Shown here in pieces: positions 12,933-13,112 of a DNA stretch of 13,112 bases (position 1 is the stretch's first letter; every line of letters starts with the position of its first letter). The translations under genes were made by a program, and so were the position numbers. The stretch is from Tessaracoccus flavescens (GTDB taxonomy: Bacteria > Actinomycetota > Actinomycetes > Propionibacteriales > Propionibacteriaceae): assembly GCA_020741375.1 (NCBI GenBank), contig DYZF01000200.1:1-13112 (forward strand), given 5' to 3'. Below the pieces are notes generated by a model. The model saw nothing but the letters and a program-made list of their open reading frames with translations, was not told where the DNA came from and made no database searches.

Positions 12933-13008
12933 TGGGGCGGAGATGGTCCGTCGCGACGGGGCGGCGTAGCAACTCTCGGCGCGGAGACTGACGCCAGCAG
13001 TTCGAGAG
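12933..13008. repeat. Degenerate arm copy, perfect 12-bp palindrome and hairpin
   Basis: TGGGGCGGAGATGG (12933-12946) differs at one base from TGGGGCGGGGATGG at 13009-13022. CCGTCGCGACGG (12948-12959) is a perfect 12-bp palindrome. ACTCTCG (12972-12978) pairs with CGAGAGT (13003-13009) as a 7-bp stem. No coding frame here shows family-like composition. Confidence 0.55.
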
Positions 13009-13112
13009 TGGGGCGGGGATGGGGCCTTCGCGGTGGGTCGGGCATCGGGGCGTTCGCGCGCGCGATAAGCGCGTGAACAGCCCCTGGGCGAGAAGGCCCC
13101 ATCCCCGCCACA
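13009..13112. repeat. Long inverted repeat with nested GC hairpin (element C), reaching the window end
   Basis: Arms 13009-13029 and 13092-13112 are complementary at 20 of 21 positions (core GGCGGGGATGGGGCCTTC). Between them lies a second stem: GGGGC (13047-13051) with GCCCC (13080-13084), TTC (13053-13055) with GAA (13075-13077), and CGCGC (13057-13061) with GCGCG (13069-13073), closing on a GCGATAA loop. The right arm runs into the window edge and may continue. It may be a structured RNA, a repeat element or a strong terminator for a gene coming from the right. Confidence 0.7.

Noticed and set aside
12884..13111. A 75-codon minus-strand frame at the right end
   Set aside because: Its product is Pro/Arg/Ala-rich low complexity running through inverted repeats; open frames are expected by chance at this GC content.
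1..13112. CRISPR array, tRNA or rRNA genes, prophage or plasmid origin
   Set aside because: No regularly spaced repeats, cloverleaf-like sequences, rRNA signatures, integrase or replication genes were seen.

Overview
This is a high-GC window from an actinobacterium. The mshD (mycothiol synthase) gene points to Actinomycetota. The combination of glnR, mshD, ppk1, mutT1 and a separate ppk2 would suit the Propionibacteriaceae (Tessaracoccus- or Microlunatus-like), but the genus is inference. Most of the window is ordinary chromosomal housekeeping DNA. I see no phage, insertion sequence, CRISPR array, tRNA or rRNA.

Layout, left to right. (1) 1-1633: a PadR-type repressor gene with its own operator-overlapped promoter, convergent with an SRPBCC-fold protein gene. 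Their shared 3' region holds a hairpin and a pair of facing terminator-like palindromes. (2) 1778-1880: a long near-perfect inverted repeat. (3) 1926-3717: a small three-helix membrane protein, an HD-type phosphohydrolase overlapping it, and a SatD-family protein with its own palindromic promoter. (4) 3755-5281: ppk2 (minus strand) divergent from tpx (plus strand). A perfect bidirectional terminator at 5316-5346 separates tpx from the next convergent operon. (5) 5375-6937 (minus strand): a tightly overlapping operon of a 40-residue membrane protein, a nitrobindin-like protein and ygfZ. (6) 6972-8165: dtd (plus) runs stop-to-stop into a minus-strand membrane-anchored discoidin-like protein. (7) 8256-12710: a compact plus-strand operon glnR-mshD-ppk1-mutT1. 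(8) 12711-13112: about 400 nt without a gene but dense in palindromes and repeats.

How the genes fit together. The right-hand operon joins nitrogen control (an orphan GlnR-type regulator), thiol redox defence (MshD), polyphosphate synthesis (PPK1) and nucleotide-pool cleaning (MutT1). In Mycobacterium tuberculosis glnR-mshD and ppk1-mutT1 are two separate neighbour pairs; here they are one array. PPK2 elsewhere in the window could use the polyphosphate made by PPK1. Tpx, MshD and the nitrobindin-like protein share an oxidative/nitrosative theme.

The least explained parts are two. First, the membrane protein / HD hydrolase / SatD cluster: SatD reads like a degenerate class III nucleotidyl-cyclase palm fused to a helix-turn-helix, so a nucleotide-signalling module is a reasonable hypothesis. 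Second, the family of long intergenic hairpins at 964-1040, 1778-1880, 12816-12893 and 13009-13112, at least two of which look related to one another.
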